From contig NZ_FNPW01000004.1 of assembly GCF_900107395.1 (NCBI RefSeq), forward strand, positions 248,001 through 312,000: a stretch of 64,000 nucleotides of DNA. Reading direction: 5' to 3'. The notes beneath the pieces are model-generated. The model did no database searches. It was not told the DNA's origin and saw only the letters and a program-made list of their open reading frames with translations. The stretch comes from Pseudomonas sp. NFIX28. Its GTDB lineage: Bacteria; Pseudomonadota; Gammaproteobacteria; Pseudomonadales; Pseudomonadaceae. This document shows positions 24,759-33,077 of this stretch, one piece after another; position 1 is the stretch's first letter; each line of letters begins with the position of its first letter. Made by a program: the position numbers and the translations under genes.

Positions 24759-26573
24759 ATGTTTATCTTGCGCCTCTTATCCCGTGTTTTGCTCCTGATT
24801 TTTGCCTTGATCGGCGTCGCCCTGGCCGTGGTCCTGTATTACGTGGCCAACCCGAAATTGCCCGACTATGTACCCGCCCAGGTGCATTACCAGGATCAAT
24901 GGAGCGCCGCCGACCGCCAGACCTATTACTTCACGCCCCAGGGCACCCAGGTAAAGGGCCTGAGCTATGAGTGGTTCGCCGCCCTGGAACTGCCCTTCTC
25001 CACGCAACGCTTCGCCGCGCCGCAGTACCTGGCCCGCTTCGGCTTCCTGGTCGATCCGACGCAGCAAGCCAATGCCGATAATCCGGCGAACCTGCCGGTC
25101 GGCTTCACCCGCCATCAGAACCCTGGCAGCTCGCAGCAGTACCTGGACATCACCTGTGCCGCCTGTCACACCGGCGAGTTGCGCTACAACCAGCAAGCCC
25201 TGCGGGTCGACGGCGGTTCGGCGCAGCATGTGTTGCCCTCCAGCGTGCCCACCCTGCGCGGTGGCAGCTTCGGTCAGGCACTGGTCGCCAGCCTGGCGTC
25301 CACCTACTACAACCCGTGGAAATTCGAGCGTTTCGCCCGCAACGTACTGGGCCAGGGCTACGACGCCGGGCACAAACAACTGCGCAAGGACCTCAAGGCA
25401 TCGCTGGACACCTTCCTGCGCGTTGCCTGGAACGATACCCATCGCGGCCTCTATCCCACCGAAGAAGGCCCTGGGCGTACCGATGCCTTTGGCCGGATCG
25501 CCAATGCCAGCTTCGGCGATGCCATTTCTCCCGACAACTATCGGGTGGCCAATGCACCGGTGGATTATCCACAGCTATGGGACATCTGGACCTTCGACTG
25601 GGTGCAGTGGAACGGCTCGGCCCAGCAGCCGATGGCCCGCAATATCGGTGAGGCACTGGGCGTTGGCGCCACCCTGAACTTCTTCGATGCCCAGGGCCAG
25701 CCGCTCAAGGGCGATGCGCGGTACCCATCGAGCGTTCGGGTGCGCGACCTCAACCGCATCGAAGAAACCCTGCAACGGCTGAAGCCGCCGACCTGGCCGG
25801 AAGAGCTGTTCGGCAGCATCGACAAGCCAATGGCCGCCAAAGGGCGCGCGCTGTTCGCTGAAAATTGCGCGGGCTGCCATGTTCCAGCGGTGAGCGAGAT
25901 CAACGGGCGTCCGGTGCAGCAATTGAAAATGCTGCCAGTCGCGGTCATCGGTACCGACCCCAATACCGCCAACAATATTGCCGACCAGCGCTACGACCTG
26001 AGCGCGCTGCAGTGGGATGCCGCCGAGCTGGCGCAATCGAATGTCCAACTGCACCCCACGCCCACCGAGCCGCTGGATATGCGCCAACTGTCGGTGGCCA
26101 AGGGCCTGGCCTATGTCACGGCCTTCGTCGAAGAGCGCGCCTACCGCGACGCCCAGGTGACCCCGGCCGAGCGTCCGCGACTCGACGGCTACGGCCTGCC
26201 GATCGGCGTACGCGAACTGCGCGCGTACAAGGCCCGGCCGCTGGCTGGGGTATGGGCCACCCCGCCCTTCCTGCATAACGGTTCGGTCCCCAGCCTGTAC
26301 CAGTTGCTTTCGCCCCAGGACGAACGCGCCAGCACCTTCTATAAAGGCACCTTCGAATACGATCCGAAGCATCTGGGCTATCGTACCGAGCCGTTCAAGA
26401 ACGGCTTCCTGTTCGATACACGGGTCAGCGGCAACCACAACGGTGGACATGAATTCCGTTCGGGCAAACGTGGCGACGGGGTCATCGGCCGCCTGCTACA
26501 GCCCGAGGAGCGTTGGGCACTGCTGGAATACCTGAAAGTGCTGGGTGGGCCGCTGGAGGCGCAACTGCCATGA
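24759..26573 (+). CDS. Di-heme c-type cytochrome, peroxidase/RoxA-like
   Basis: A 604-residue protein anchored by an N-terminal hydrophobic helix (residues 3-27), the rest periplasmic. Two heme c motifs are visible: CAACH near residue 130 and CAGCH near residue 370. Additional conserved segments are WATPPFLHNGSVPSLYQLL and NHNGGHEFRSG. The layout resembles large di-heme proteins annotated as cytochrome c peroxidases or rubber-oxygenase (RoxA)-like, which attack peroxides or carbon double bonds; the substrate here is unknown. It is followed by a catalase-like gene 28 nt downstream. No strong ribosome site is placed before the ATG. Confidence 0.82.
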   Translation: MFILRLLSRVLLLIFALIGVALAVVLYYVANPKLPDYVPAQVHYQDQWSAADRQTYYFTPQGTQVKGLSYEWFAALELPFSTQRFAAPQYLARFGFLVDPTQQANADNPANLPVGFTRHQNPGSSQQYLDITCAACHTGELRYNQQALRVDGGSAQHVLPSSVPTLRGGSFGQALVASLASTYYNPWKFERFARNVLGQGYDAGHKQLRKDLKASLDTFLRVAWNDTHRGLYPTEEGPGRTDAFGRIANASFGDAISPDNYRVANAPVDYPQLWDIWTFDWVQWNGSAQQPMARNIGEALGVGATLNFFDAQGQPLKGDARYPSSVRVRDLNRIEETLQRLKPPTWPEELFGSIDKPMAAKGRALFAENCAGCHVPAVSEINGRPVQQLKMLPVAVIGTDPNTANNIADQRYDLSALQWDAAELAQSNVQLHPTPTEPLDMRQLSVAKGLAYVTAFVEERAYRDAQVTPAERPRLDGYGLPIGVRELRAYKARPLAGVWATPPFLHNGSVPSLYQLLSPQDERASTFYKGTFEYDPKHLGYRTEPFKNGFLFDTRVSGNHNGGHEFRSGKRGDGVIGRLLQPEERWALLEYLKVLGGPLEAQLP

Positions 26574-26601
26574 TCGCGACCTTCATCGAAAGGGCATTTC
26601 C

Positions 26602-27738
26602 ATGCTGATCACGCTATGGCTGCGCCTTGGCGCGCTGCTGCTCAAGACACTGGTGCTGCTGGCACTCATCACCCTGCTCGGCTGGGCGCTGAGCAGCGCC
26701 TGGTCCATCTGGCGCTACCAGGGACCAGTCTCGACCGAGGAACAGATCCCACCCGGCGAAGCCGCCATGACCCAGGACATCATCCAGACCGCCGTGCGCA
26801 TCGTCGATCAGCATCGAGATAACACCCGTTACCTGCGCGACGCCCACGCCAAGGCCCACGGCTGCGTAAAGGCCGAGGTCCAGGTGCTCGAGCAACTGGC
26901 GCCGCCGTTGCGCCAGGGCGTGTTCGCCGAACCCGGCAAGACCTGGCAAGCCATGGTGCGGCTATCCAACGGCAATGCTTATCCACAATTCGATAACATT
27001 CGTGACGCCCGGGGGATGGCGATCAAATTGCTGGACGTGCCCGGCCCCCAGTTATTGAAGGAACAGCAGGGCCGCGGCGAACAGGATTTCGTGATGTTCA
27101 ACCATCCGAACTTCTTCGTCAGCGATGTCGCCGAGTACCGGCAGAATGTGGCTGCGCAGGCGGACGGAAAAAAGGTCGGTGCCTTTTTCCCCGGCTGGGA
27201 TCCACGCACCTGGCAGGTCCGCCACCTGTTCATTGCCCTGGCCACCCTGTCGCCGCCACCGACCAGCCCGACGCAAACCCGTTATTTTTCGGTTTCGCCC
27301 TACAAGTTCGGCAGTGCCAATGCCAAGTTCCGCGTCGCGCCGGATCCCGACAGCTGCCCGACGTACAACCTGCCAGCACAAAACCAGGCGCTGCCCAACT
27401 TCCTGCGCAGCGCCCTGAACCAGCAGCTGTCGACCGACCGCGTGCCGGCCTGCTTCGTGTTGCAGGTGCAGCGCCAGGACCCAAGCCACTACATGCCTAT
27501 CGAAGACACCAGCATCGAATGGCGCGAAAGCGATGCGCCCTTCGAAACCGTGGCGCGAATCCGGATTCCCGCCCAGGACTTCGATACCCCGCAGCAAAAC
27601 CTGCAATGCGACAACCTGTCCTTCAACCCCTGGTTCGGGCTGGAGGCGCACCGCCCCATCGGCGGCATCAATCGCCTGCGCAAGGCGGTATACGAAGCAG
27701 TCAGCGACTACCGGCACAGTCGCAACGCCGAGCAGTGA
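26602..27738 (+). CDS. Membrane-anchored catalase-family protein
   Basis: A 378-residue catalase-fold heme protein. An N-terminal transmembrane helix (about residues 5-30, LLKTLVLLALITLLGWAL) anchors it facing the periplasm. The catalase-like segment RDAHAKAHGCVKAE holds the likely distal His. DARGMAIKLLDVPG and QDFVMFNHPNFF match short catalase-related enzymes such as hydroperoxide-metabolising or allene-oxide-synthase-like types rather than true catalase. Start ATG 26602 with AAGGG upstream. Adjacent to the di-heme cytochrome, suggesting a shared lipid or organic peroxide pathway. Confidence 0.8.
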   Translation: MLITLWLRLGALLLKTLVLLALITLLGWALSSAWSIWRYQGPVSTEEQIPPGEAAMTQDIIQTAVRIVDQHRDNTRYLRDAHAKAHGCVKAEVQVLEQLAPPLRQGVFAEPGKTWQAMVRLSNGNAYPQFDNIRDARGMAIKLLDVPGPQLLKEQQGRGEQDFVMFNHPNFFVSDVAEYRQNVAAQADGKKVGAFFPGWDPRTWQVRHLFIALATLSPPPTSPTQTRYFSVSPYKFGSANAKFRVAPDPDSCPTYNLPAQNQALPNFLRSALNQQLSTDRVPACFVLQVQRQDPSHYMPIEDTSIEWRESDAPFETVARIRIPAQDFDTPQQNLQCDNLSFNPWFGLEAHRPIGGINRLRKAVYEAVSDYRHSRNAEQ

Positions 27739-27748
27739 TCCAGAAACG

Positions 27749-27776
27749 AAAAAAGCGGCCCGCTGGCCGCTTTTTT
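27749..27776. terminator. Bidirectional intrinsic terminator
   Basis: AAAAAAGCGGCC and GGCCGCTTTTTT form a perfect 12-bp stem with a 4-nt loop, giving T-runs on both strands. It ends the catalase-like transcript on the plus strand and can back up tRNA termination on the minus strand. Confidence 0.9.
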
Positions 27777-27802
27777 GGGGAGCATTTGCATACTCCAGAC
27801 AG

Positions 27803-27830
27803 CAGAAAGCCCGCGTTAGCGGGCTTTCTG
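27803..27830 (-). terminator. Terminator hairpin of the distal tRNA block
   Basis: CAGAAAGCCCGC / GCGGGCTTTCTG, a perfect 12-bp stem with loop GTTA, lies 38 nt downstream of the 3' end of the tRNA-Asp gene. It is near-identical to the hairpin at 28161-28186, being part of the duplicated unit. Confidence 0.75.
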
Positions 27831-27867
27831 TAATGAGCTGGCGTTCAGTGCTCCAGCTCATCGAATA

Positions 27868-27944
27868 TGGCGCAGCGGACGGGACTCGAACCCGCGACCC
27901 CCGGCGTGACAGGCCGGTATTCTAACCGACTGAACTACCGCTGC
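27868..27944 (-). tRNA. tRNA-Asp (GTC), copy 1
   Basis: A 77-nt gene including encoded CCA. Acceptor arms GCAGCGG / CCGCTGC, discriminator G, anticodon loop CTGTCAC (anticodon GTC), T-arm GGTTCGAGTC. Identical in sequence to the copy at 28226-28302. Confidence 0.98.
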
Positions 27945-27963
27945 GCGTAGCGTTGAAAGCAAG

Positions 27964-28039
27964 TGGTGGGTGATGACGGGATCGAACCGCCGACCCTCTG
28001 CTTGTAAGGCAGATGCTCTCCCAGCTGAGCTAATCACCC
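27964..28039 (-). tRNA. tRNA-Val (TAC), copy 1
   Basis: A 76-nt gene with encoded CCA. Acceptor GGGTGAT / ATCACCC, anticodon loop CTTACAA (anticodon TAC), T-arm GGTTCGATCC. Transcribed together with the tRNA-Asp that follows 19 nt downstream. Differs from copy 2 by a single base in the D arm (CAGC versus CGGC on the plus strand). Confidence 0.98.
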
Positions 28040-28160
28040 TTTACCTTCGTTGCGGGGCGCATTATTACACAGAAATTCATAACGTGCTGATTTAAATAAC
28101 AAAATTATCAAAAAAAGCTGAATTTCGATGTGTCGGGCGCCTCGCATGAAACCCAGGCAC

Positions 28161-28186
28161 AAAAAAGCCCGCGTTAGCGGGCTTTC
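28161..28186 (-). terminator. Intrinsic terminator between the two tRNA blocks
   Basis: Stem GCCCGC / GCGGGC extended by A/T pairs, loop GTTA, running into six T on the minus strand. It ends the upstream Val-Asp transcript, so the downstream pair needs its own promoter or readthrough. Confidence 0.88.
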
Positions 28187-28225
28187 TGTGATGACCTGGC
28201 GTTCAGTGTTCCAGATCATCGAATA

Positions 28226-28302
28226 TGGCGCAGCGGACGGGACTCGAACCCGCGACCCCCGGCGTGACAGGCCGGTATTCTAACCGACTGAACTACCGCT
28301 GC
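28226..28302 (-). tRNA. tRNA-Asp (GTC), copy 2
   Basis: Same 77-nt sequence as copy 1, offset by exactly 358 bp, with encoded CCA and anticodon GTC. Confidence 0.98.
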
Positions 28303-28321
28303 GCGTAACACTGAAAGCGAA

Positions 28322-28397
28322 TGGTGGGTGATGACGGGATCGAACCGCCGACCCTCTGCTTGTAAGGCAGATGCTCTCCCGGCTGAGCTAATCACCC
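28322..28397 (-). tRNA. tRNA-Val (TAC), copy 2
   Basis: First gene of the tRNA cluster in transcription order. 76 nt, anticodon TAC, encoded CCA. One D-arm base differs from copy 1. Preceded by a clear promoter at 28419-28447. Confidence 0.98.
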
Positions 28398-28418
28398 TTC
28401 ACGTTCGGTGTGGCGCGC

Positions 28419-28447
28419 ATTCTACGGAGCGCCCCCTACTCTGGCAA
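28419..28447 (-). promoter_or_regulatory. Sigma-70 promoter of the tRNA cluster
   Basis: On the minus strand, TTGCCA (28442-28447) and TAGAAT (28419-28424) are spaced by exactly 17 nt. A GC-rich discriminator GCGCGCC follows, typical of stringently controlled stable-RNA promoters. Confidence 0.8.
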
Positions 28448-28557
28448 GCACTTTTTAAAATAATTTTTTCAGGCCTTCCAAAGGCTTAGCGGAGGGTTGG
28501 CCTATGGAGCTGCGCGGAGAATAATGCCCCCCTTTGTATAAAGGAGTGATTCACCCC

Positions 28558-29478
28558 ATGTGGTTCAAGAACCTGCTTATCTATCGCCTGACCCAAGATC
28601 TGCCTTTTGATGCTGAGGCGCTGGAAACCGCACTGGCCACCAAACTGGCGCGTCCATGTGCAAGCCAGGAGTTGACCACTTACGGTTTCGTCGCGCCGTT
28701 CGGCAAAGGCGAAGATGCGCCGCTGGTGCATGTCAGCCAGGATTTCCTGCTGGTCGCCGCGCGCAAGGAAGAACGTATTCTGCCCGGTAGCGTGGTACGC
28801 GACGCGGTCAAGGAAAAGGTCGAAGAGATCGAAGCCGAGCAGATGCGCAAGGTCTATAAAAAGGAACGCGATCAGATCAAGGATGAAATCATCCAGGCGT
28901 TCCTGCCGCGCGCCTTTATCCGCCGCTCCTCGACTTTCGCCGCCATCGCGCCGAAACAGGGCCTGATCCTGGTCAACTCGGCCAGCCCGAAACGCGCCGA
29001 AGACTTGCTCTCCACCCTGCGCGAAGTACTCGGCACCCTGCCGGTGCGCCCGTTGACCGTGAAGACCGCACCGACCGCAATCATGACCGACTGGGTAAAA
29101 ACCCAACAAGCCGCCGACGACTTCTTCGTGCTCGACGAGTGCGAACTGCGCGACACCCACGAAGACGGCGGCATCGTCCGCTGCAAGCGCCAGGACCTGA
29201 CCAGCGAAGAAATCCAGCTGCACCTGAGCACCGGCAAAGTGGTCACCCAATTGTCCCTGGCCTGGCAAGACAAACTGTCCTTCATGCTCGACGACAAGAT
29301 GACGGTCAAGCGCCTGAAGTTCGAAGACCTGTTGCAAGACCAAGCGGAGCAGGACGGCGGCGACGAAGCCCTCGGCCAACTGGACGCCAGCTTCACCCTG
29401 ATGATGCTGACTTTCGGCGATTTCCTCCCGGCGCTGTTCGAAGCCCTGGGTGGCGAAGAGATTCCACAAGGCATCTGA
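28558..29478 (+). CDS. rdgC: Recombination-associated protein RdgC
   Basis: A 306-residue nucleoid-associated DNA-binding protein that forms a ring around duplex DNA and limits RecA activity. The N-terminus [20 protein letters not shown] and [14 protein letters not shown] are diagnostic. [17 protein letters not shown] and [16 protein letters not shown] segments follow. Start ATG 28558 has a strong AAGGAG site; the open frame begins eight codons earlier. Confidence 0.96.
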   Translation: MWFKNLLIYRLTQDLPFDAEALETALATKLARPCASQELTTYGFVAPFGKGEDAPLVHVSQDFLLVAARKEERILPGSVVRDAVKEKVEEIEAEQMRKVYKKERDQIKDEIIQAFLPRAFIRRSSTFAAIAPKQGLILVNSASPKRAEDLLSTLREVLGTLPVRPLTVKTAPTAIMTDWVKTQQAADDFFVLDECELRDTHEDGGIVRCKRQDLTSEEIQLHLSTGKVVTQLSLAWQDKLSFMLDDKMTVKRLKFEDLLQDQAEQDGGDEALGQLDASFTLMMLTFGDFLPALFEALGGEEIPQGI

Positions 29479-29557
29479 CCTTGTAGCAGCCTGCTTGCTG
29501 GCGACGGGCCGCATCCGGCCTTATCGCCAACCAGTCGCTCTTGCAGGAGCACTACAG

Positions 29558-29582
29558 ACGCCACCGCTTTCGGTGGCGTTTT
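29558..29582 (+). terminator. Intrinsic terminator after rdgC
   Basis: Stem ACGCCACCG / CGGTGGCGT with a 4-nt CTTT loop, then TTTTC on the plus strand, about 80 nt after the rdgC stop. Confidence 0.85.
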
Positions 29583-29602
29583 CATATAAGAAGGAACAGG
29601 CC

Positions 29603-30568
29603 ATGCGTGCACTGGCAGCATTAAGTCGTTTTGTCGGTAATACCTTTGCGTACTGGGTACTGATTTTCGCGGTGGTGGCGTTTTTGCAGCCAGGCTGGTT
29701 CATCGGCCTCAAGGGCGCCATCGTGCCGCTGCTGGGCCTGGTGATGTTCGGCATGGGCCTGACCCTGAAGCTCGAAGACTTCGCCGAAGTCGCCCGCCAC
29801 CCTTGGCGCGTGGCCCTGGGCGTGGTCGCGCACTTCGTGATCATGCCGGGCGTGGCCTGGTTGCTGTGCCAGGTATTCCACCTGCCGCCGGAAATCGCCG
29901 TCGGCGTGATTCTGGTCGGCTGCTGCCCGAGCGGCACCTCATCCAACGTCATGACCTGGCTGGCCCGTGGCGATCTGGCGCTGTCGGTGGCGATTGCCGC
30001 CGTCACGACCTTACTGGCGCCGCTGCTCACGCCCGCCCTGATCTGGCTGCTGGCCTCGGCCTGGCTGCCGGTTTCGTTCATGGAGCTGTTCTGGTCGATC
30101 CTGCAAGTAGTGCTGCTGCCGATCGTGCTCGGCGTGGTTGCCCAGCGCGCTCTTGGCGAGCGGGTGCGGCATGCGGTGGAGGTATTGCCGCTGGTGTCGG
30201 TGGTCAGCATCGTGGTCATCGTCACCGCGGTGGTGGCTGCCAGCCAGGCGAAAATCGCCGAGTCCGGACTGCTGATCATGGCCGTGGTGATGCTGCACAA
30301 CAGCTTCGGTTACCTGCTGGGTTACTTCACCGGCCGCTTGTTCAAGCTGCCACTGGCGCAACGCAAATCCCTGGCCCTGGAGGTCGGCATGCAGAACTCC
30401 GGCCTCGGCGCTGCATTGGCCAGCGCGCACTTCTCGCCCCTGGCGGCGGTGCCGAGCGCGCTGTTCAGCGTCTGGCACAACATTTCCGGGGCGCTGCTTT
30501 CCACCTGGTTCCGCCGCATGAGCGAAAAGGACGAGCGCGTCCTGGCGGCTCAGCAGGCGAGCGACTAA
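29603..30568 (+). CDS. Bile acid:sodium symporter (BASS) family transporter
   Basis: A 321-residue inner-membrane protein with about ten hydrophobic helices. Signature segments are GLVMFGMGLTLKLEDF and LVGCCPSGTSSNVMTWLARGDLALSVA, the sodium-site crossover region, and EVGMQNSGLGAALA. In bacteria such proteins take up keto acids or pantoate-like organic anions with sodium; the ligand is not determined. Start ATG 29603 has AGGA upstream. Confidence 0.9.
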   Translation: MRALAALSRFVGNTFAYWVLIFAVVAFLQPGWFIGLKGAIVPLLGLVMFGMGLTLKLEDFAEVARHPWRVALGVVAHFVIMPGVAWLLCQVFHLPPEIAVGVILVGCCPSGTSSNVMTWLARGDLALSVAIAAVTTLLAPLLTPALIWLLASAWLPVSFMELFWSILQVVLLPIVLGVVAQRALGERVRHAVEVLPLVSVVSIVVIVTAVVAASQAKIAESGLLIMAVVMLHNSFGYLLGYFTGRLFKLPLAQRKSLALEVGMQNSGLGAALASAHFSPLAAVPSALFSVWHNISGALLSTWFRRMSEKDERVLAAQQASD

Positions 30569-30603
30569 GGACAAGCCTTGATCCCCGGAATAATGATGGG
30601 CAC

Positions 30604-30609
30604 TATACT
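30604..30609 (+). promoter_or_regulatory. Candidate -10 box of the sugE transcript
   Basis: TATACT, placed about 7 nt before the base of the first riboswitch hairpin. The best -35 candidate, TTGATC at 30578-30583, is 20 nt upstream, longer than optimal, so this is tentative. Confidence 0.4.
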
Positions 30610-30615
30610 GCGCAA

Positions 30616-30666
30616 CGCGGGGACGACCCCGCGGCTCGATCGAGTCATTATTCTGGGGACGACCCC
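30616..30666 (+). ncRNA. Guanidine-II (mini-ykkC) riboswitch
   Basis: Two hairpins with the diagnostic ACGA tetraloops: CGCGGGG-ACGA-CCCCGCG (30616-30633) and GGGG-ACGA-CCCC (30655-30666). Repeated GC stems with ACGR loops define this class; ligand binding dimerises the loops and frees the ribosome site. The GGAGG of the downstream gene begins only 11 nt after hairpin 2, and that gene encodes a Gdx/SugE exporter, the classic regulon member. Confidence 0.93.
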
Positions 30667-30686
30667 GTCAATCGATGGAGGTCATC

Positions 30687-31004
30687 ATGTCCTGGATCAT
30701 TCTGTTTTTTGCCGGCCTGTTTGAAGTGGGCTGGGCCGTCGGCCTCAAATACACCGACGGTTTCAGTCGCCCTCTCCCCACTGCGCTAACCATCGCCGCC
30801 ATGGCCGTCAGCCTCGGCCTGCTGGGCCTGGCCATGAAGGAGCTGCCGCTGGGCACCGCCTATGCCATCTGGACCGGGGTCGGCGCAGTCGGCACGGTGA
30901 TCGCCGGGATCATTCTGTTCGGTGAGTCCATGGCGCTGTTCCGCCTGGCCAGCGTGGCATTGATCATCACCGGGCTAATCGGCTTGAAAGTCAGCGCGGC
31001 CTGA
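30687..31004 (+). CDS. sugE: Small multidrug resistance family guanidinium exporter (Gdx/SugE)
   Basis: A 105-residue SMR protein with four transmembrane helices. [21 protein letters not shown] contains the essential membrane Glu (FEVGWA, the Gdx variant). [17 protein letters not shown] is the SMR signature. Works as a dual-topology dimer exchanging guanidinium for protons. Start ATG 30687 is chosen over the ATG at 30675, which lies in the ribosome site GGAGG. The upstream guanidine-II riboswitch fixes the substrate with good confidence. Confidence 0.95.
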   Translation: MSWIILFFAGLFEVGWAVGLKYTDGFSRPLPTALTIAAMAVSLGLLGLAMKELPLGTAYAIWTGVGAVGTVIAGIILFGESMALFRLASVALIITGLIGLKVSAA

Positions 31005-31011
31005 TGAGCCC

Positions 31012-31116
31012 CCTGTAGCCGCTGCCGCAGGCTGTGATAAGGCCAAAGGCCTTCAGCGATCTTAAAATCCTGCGCCCACGTTGTGGGCGAGTGCAGCCTG
31101 CGGCAGCAGCTACAGG
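31012..31116. repeat. About 105-bp palindromic repeat, copy 3 of 3
   Basis: Begins CCTGTAGCCGCTGCCGCAGG and ends CCTGCGGCAGCAGCTACAGG, the most symmetrical copy. It fills the gap between the convergent sugE and MFS-acyltransferase genes. Confidence 0.85.
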
Positions 31117-31118
31117 TA

Positions 31119-32993
31119 TCAGCGCACGCTACCGCGCAGCTCACCGACCAGAGTTTGCAAACGAGTCGGTTCGGCACTCTCGGCAGTTACGGCCGCCCCC
31201 GCCACCAGGGTCACTCTCGACCATAAGCGACGGAACAGGCCCTTGCTCGGGTCGCGACTGAAGAAGCTGCCCCATAGCCCCTGCAACGCCAGTGGAATCA
31301 CCGGCACCGGCGTCTCTTCGAGAATCCGCGTCAGCCCACCCTTGAATTCATTGAGCTCACCGTCGGCGGTCAACTTGCCTTCCGGAAAGATACACACCAG
31401 CTCGCCGTCCTTGAGGTAACGGGCAATCTGGGTGAATGCCCTTTCATAGATCTGGATGTCTTCGTTGCGCCCGGCAATCGGAATGGTCCCGGCGGTACGG
31501 AAGATGAAATTGAGCACCGGCAGGTTGTAGATCTTGTAATACATCACGAAACGAATCGGCCGCCGCACAGCGCCGCCGATCAGCAAGGCATCGACGAAGG
31601 ACACGTGATTGCACACCAGCAACGCCGCGCCTTCGTCCGGGATCGCCTCCAGGTTGCGATGTTCGACCCGATACATGGAATGGCTGAGCAGCCAGATCAT
31701 GAAGCGCATGCTGAACTCGGGCACGATCTTGAAGATGTAGGCATTGACCGCGACGTTCAGCAGCGACACCACCAGGAACAGCTGCGGAATCGACAGTTTG
31801 GCCAGGCTCAACAGGACGATCGAGACAATCGCCGACACCACCATGAACAGCGCGTTGAGAATGTTGTTCGCGGCAATCACTCGCGCCCGTTCGTTTTCCG
31901 GGGTCCGCGACTGAATCAGGGCATACAGCGGCACGATGTAGAAACCGCCGAAAATACCCAGGCCAAGAATATCGATCAGCACCCACCAGGCGTGGCCGAA
32001 CCCCAGCACTTCGATCCAGCCGTAACCCGCCTCGCTTGCCGGAATCCCGCCGGAATGCCACCACAACAGCAAGCCGAACACCGTCAGGCCAAGCGAGCCA
32101 AAAGGCACCAGGCCGATCTCGACCTTACGTCCCGAGAGCTTCTCGCACAGCATCGAGCCGACAGCGATGCCCACCGAGAACACGGTGAGGATCAGCGTGA
32201 CCACCGTCTCGTCGCCGTGCATCCACTCCTTGGCATAGGCCGGAATCTGCGTCAGGTAGATCGCACCGACAAACCAGAACCATGAGTTGCCGACGATCGA
32301 GCGCGATACCGCTGGGGTCTGGCCCAGCCCCAGGCGCAAAGTGGCCCAGGACTGGCTGAAGATATTCCAGTTCAGGCGCATGTCCGGGGCAGCTGCCGCG
32401 GCTCGGGGAATGCCGCGGCTGGCAAGGTAGCCAAGCACGGCGACGGCAATGATCGCCGTCGAGACAATCGGGGCGTATTGGGTGGAGGACATCATGATCC
32501 CGGCGCCTATGGTCCCGGCCAGAATCGCCAGGAAGGTGCCCATTTCCACCAGGCCGTTACCGCCCACCAATTCCTCCTCCCGCAGCGCCTGGGGCAGGAT
32601 CGAATATTTGACTGGGCCGAACAGCGCCGAATGGGTGCCCATGGCGAACAGCGCCAGCAACATCAATGACAAGTGATCGAAGATGAATCCCACCGCCCCC
32701 ACCGCCATGATCACGATCTCACCGAGCTTGATCAGGCGGATCAACGCGTCCTTGGCGAACTTCTCGCCAAATTGCCCGGCCAGCGCCGAGAACAGGAAGA
32801 ACGGCAGGATAAACAGCAAGGCGCAGAGGTTGACCCAGATCGAACGGTCACCCTCGATGGCCAGCTTGTAGAGGATGGCGAGGATCAGCGACTGCTTGAA
32901 GATGTTGTCGTTGAACGCACCGAGGGATTGGGTAATGAAGAACGGCAGGAAACGCCGCGTGCGAAGCAAGGTGAATTGCGAGGGATGACTCAT
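31119..32993 (-). CDS. MFS transporter fused to a 1-acylglycerol-phosphate acyltransferase domain
   Basis: A 624-residue inner-membrane fusion. Residues about 1-420 are an MFS domain with TQSLGAFNDNIFKQSL, the LplT-like N-terminal motif. Residues about 430-620 are a PlsC-type acyltransferase with NHVSFVDA (the HX4D catalytic motif), IAGRN and FPEGKLT. It would flip a lysophospholipid inward and reacylate it, joining functions that E. coli splits between LplT and Aas; unlike full Aas proteins no acyl-ACP synthetase domain is present here. The start ATG has AGGGA upstream. Confidence 0.9.
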   Translation of the reverse strand: MSHPSQFTLLRTRRFLPFFITQSLGAFNDNIFKQSLILAILYKLAIEGDRSIWVNLCALLFILPFFLFSALAGQFGEKFAKDALIRLIKLGEIVIMAVGAVGFIFDHLSLMLLALFAMGTHSALFGPVKYSILPQALREEELVGGNGLVEMGTFLAILAGTIGAGIMMSSTQYAPIVSTAIIAVAVLGYLASRGIPRAAAAAPDMRLNWNIFSQSWATLRLGLGQTPAVSRSIVGNSWFWFVGAIYLTQIPAYAKEWMHGDETVVTLILTVFSVGIAVGSMLCEKLSGRKVEIGLVPFGSLGLTVFGLLLWWHSGGIPASEAGYGWIEVLGFGHAWWVLIDILGLGIFGGFYIVPLYALIQSRTPENERARVIAANNILNALFMVVSAIVSIVLLSLAKLSIPQLFLVVSLLNVAVNAYIFKIVPEFSMRFMIWLLSHSMYRVEHRNLEAIPDEGAALLVCNHVSFVDALLIGGAVRRPIRFVMYYKIYNLPVLNFIFRTAGTIPIAGRNEDIQIYERAFTQIARYLKDGELVCIFPEGKLTADGELNEFKGGLTRILEETPVPVIPLALQGLWGSFFSRDPSKGLFRRLWSRVTLVAGAAVTAESAEPTRLQTLVGELRGSVR

Positions 32994-33077
32994 CTTCCAT
33001 GTCCCTGAGTGGCTTGGATGCTGTTATTGGATTATCGATCTTCGATCCAGGCCACAACCTTACCTAAAGTTCGCGGA

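Noticed and set aside
25565..26987. Single TTATCCACA boxes at 25565 and 26979
   Set aside because: Both lie inside the coding sequences of the cytochrome and catalase-like genes with no second box, so they are probably chance occurrences.
27749..28560. Possible integration site or mobile island at the tRNA genes
   Set aside because: No integrase, no partial tRNA copy as direct repeat and no shift in flanking gene content; the repeated structure is explained by a simple tandem duplication.
29479..29550. Possible REP element after rdgC
   Set aside because: Only loose dyad symmetry is present; it does not align convincingly with the repeat families seen elsewhere in the window.
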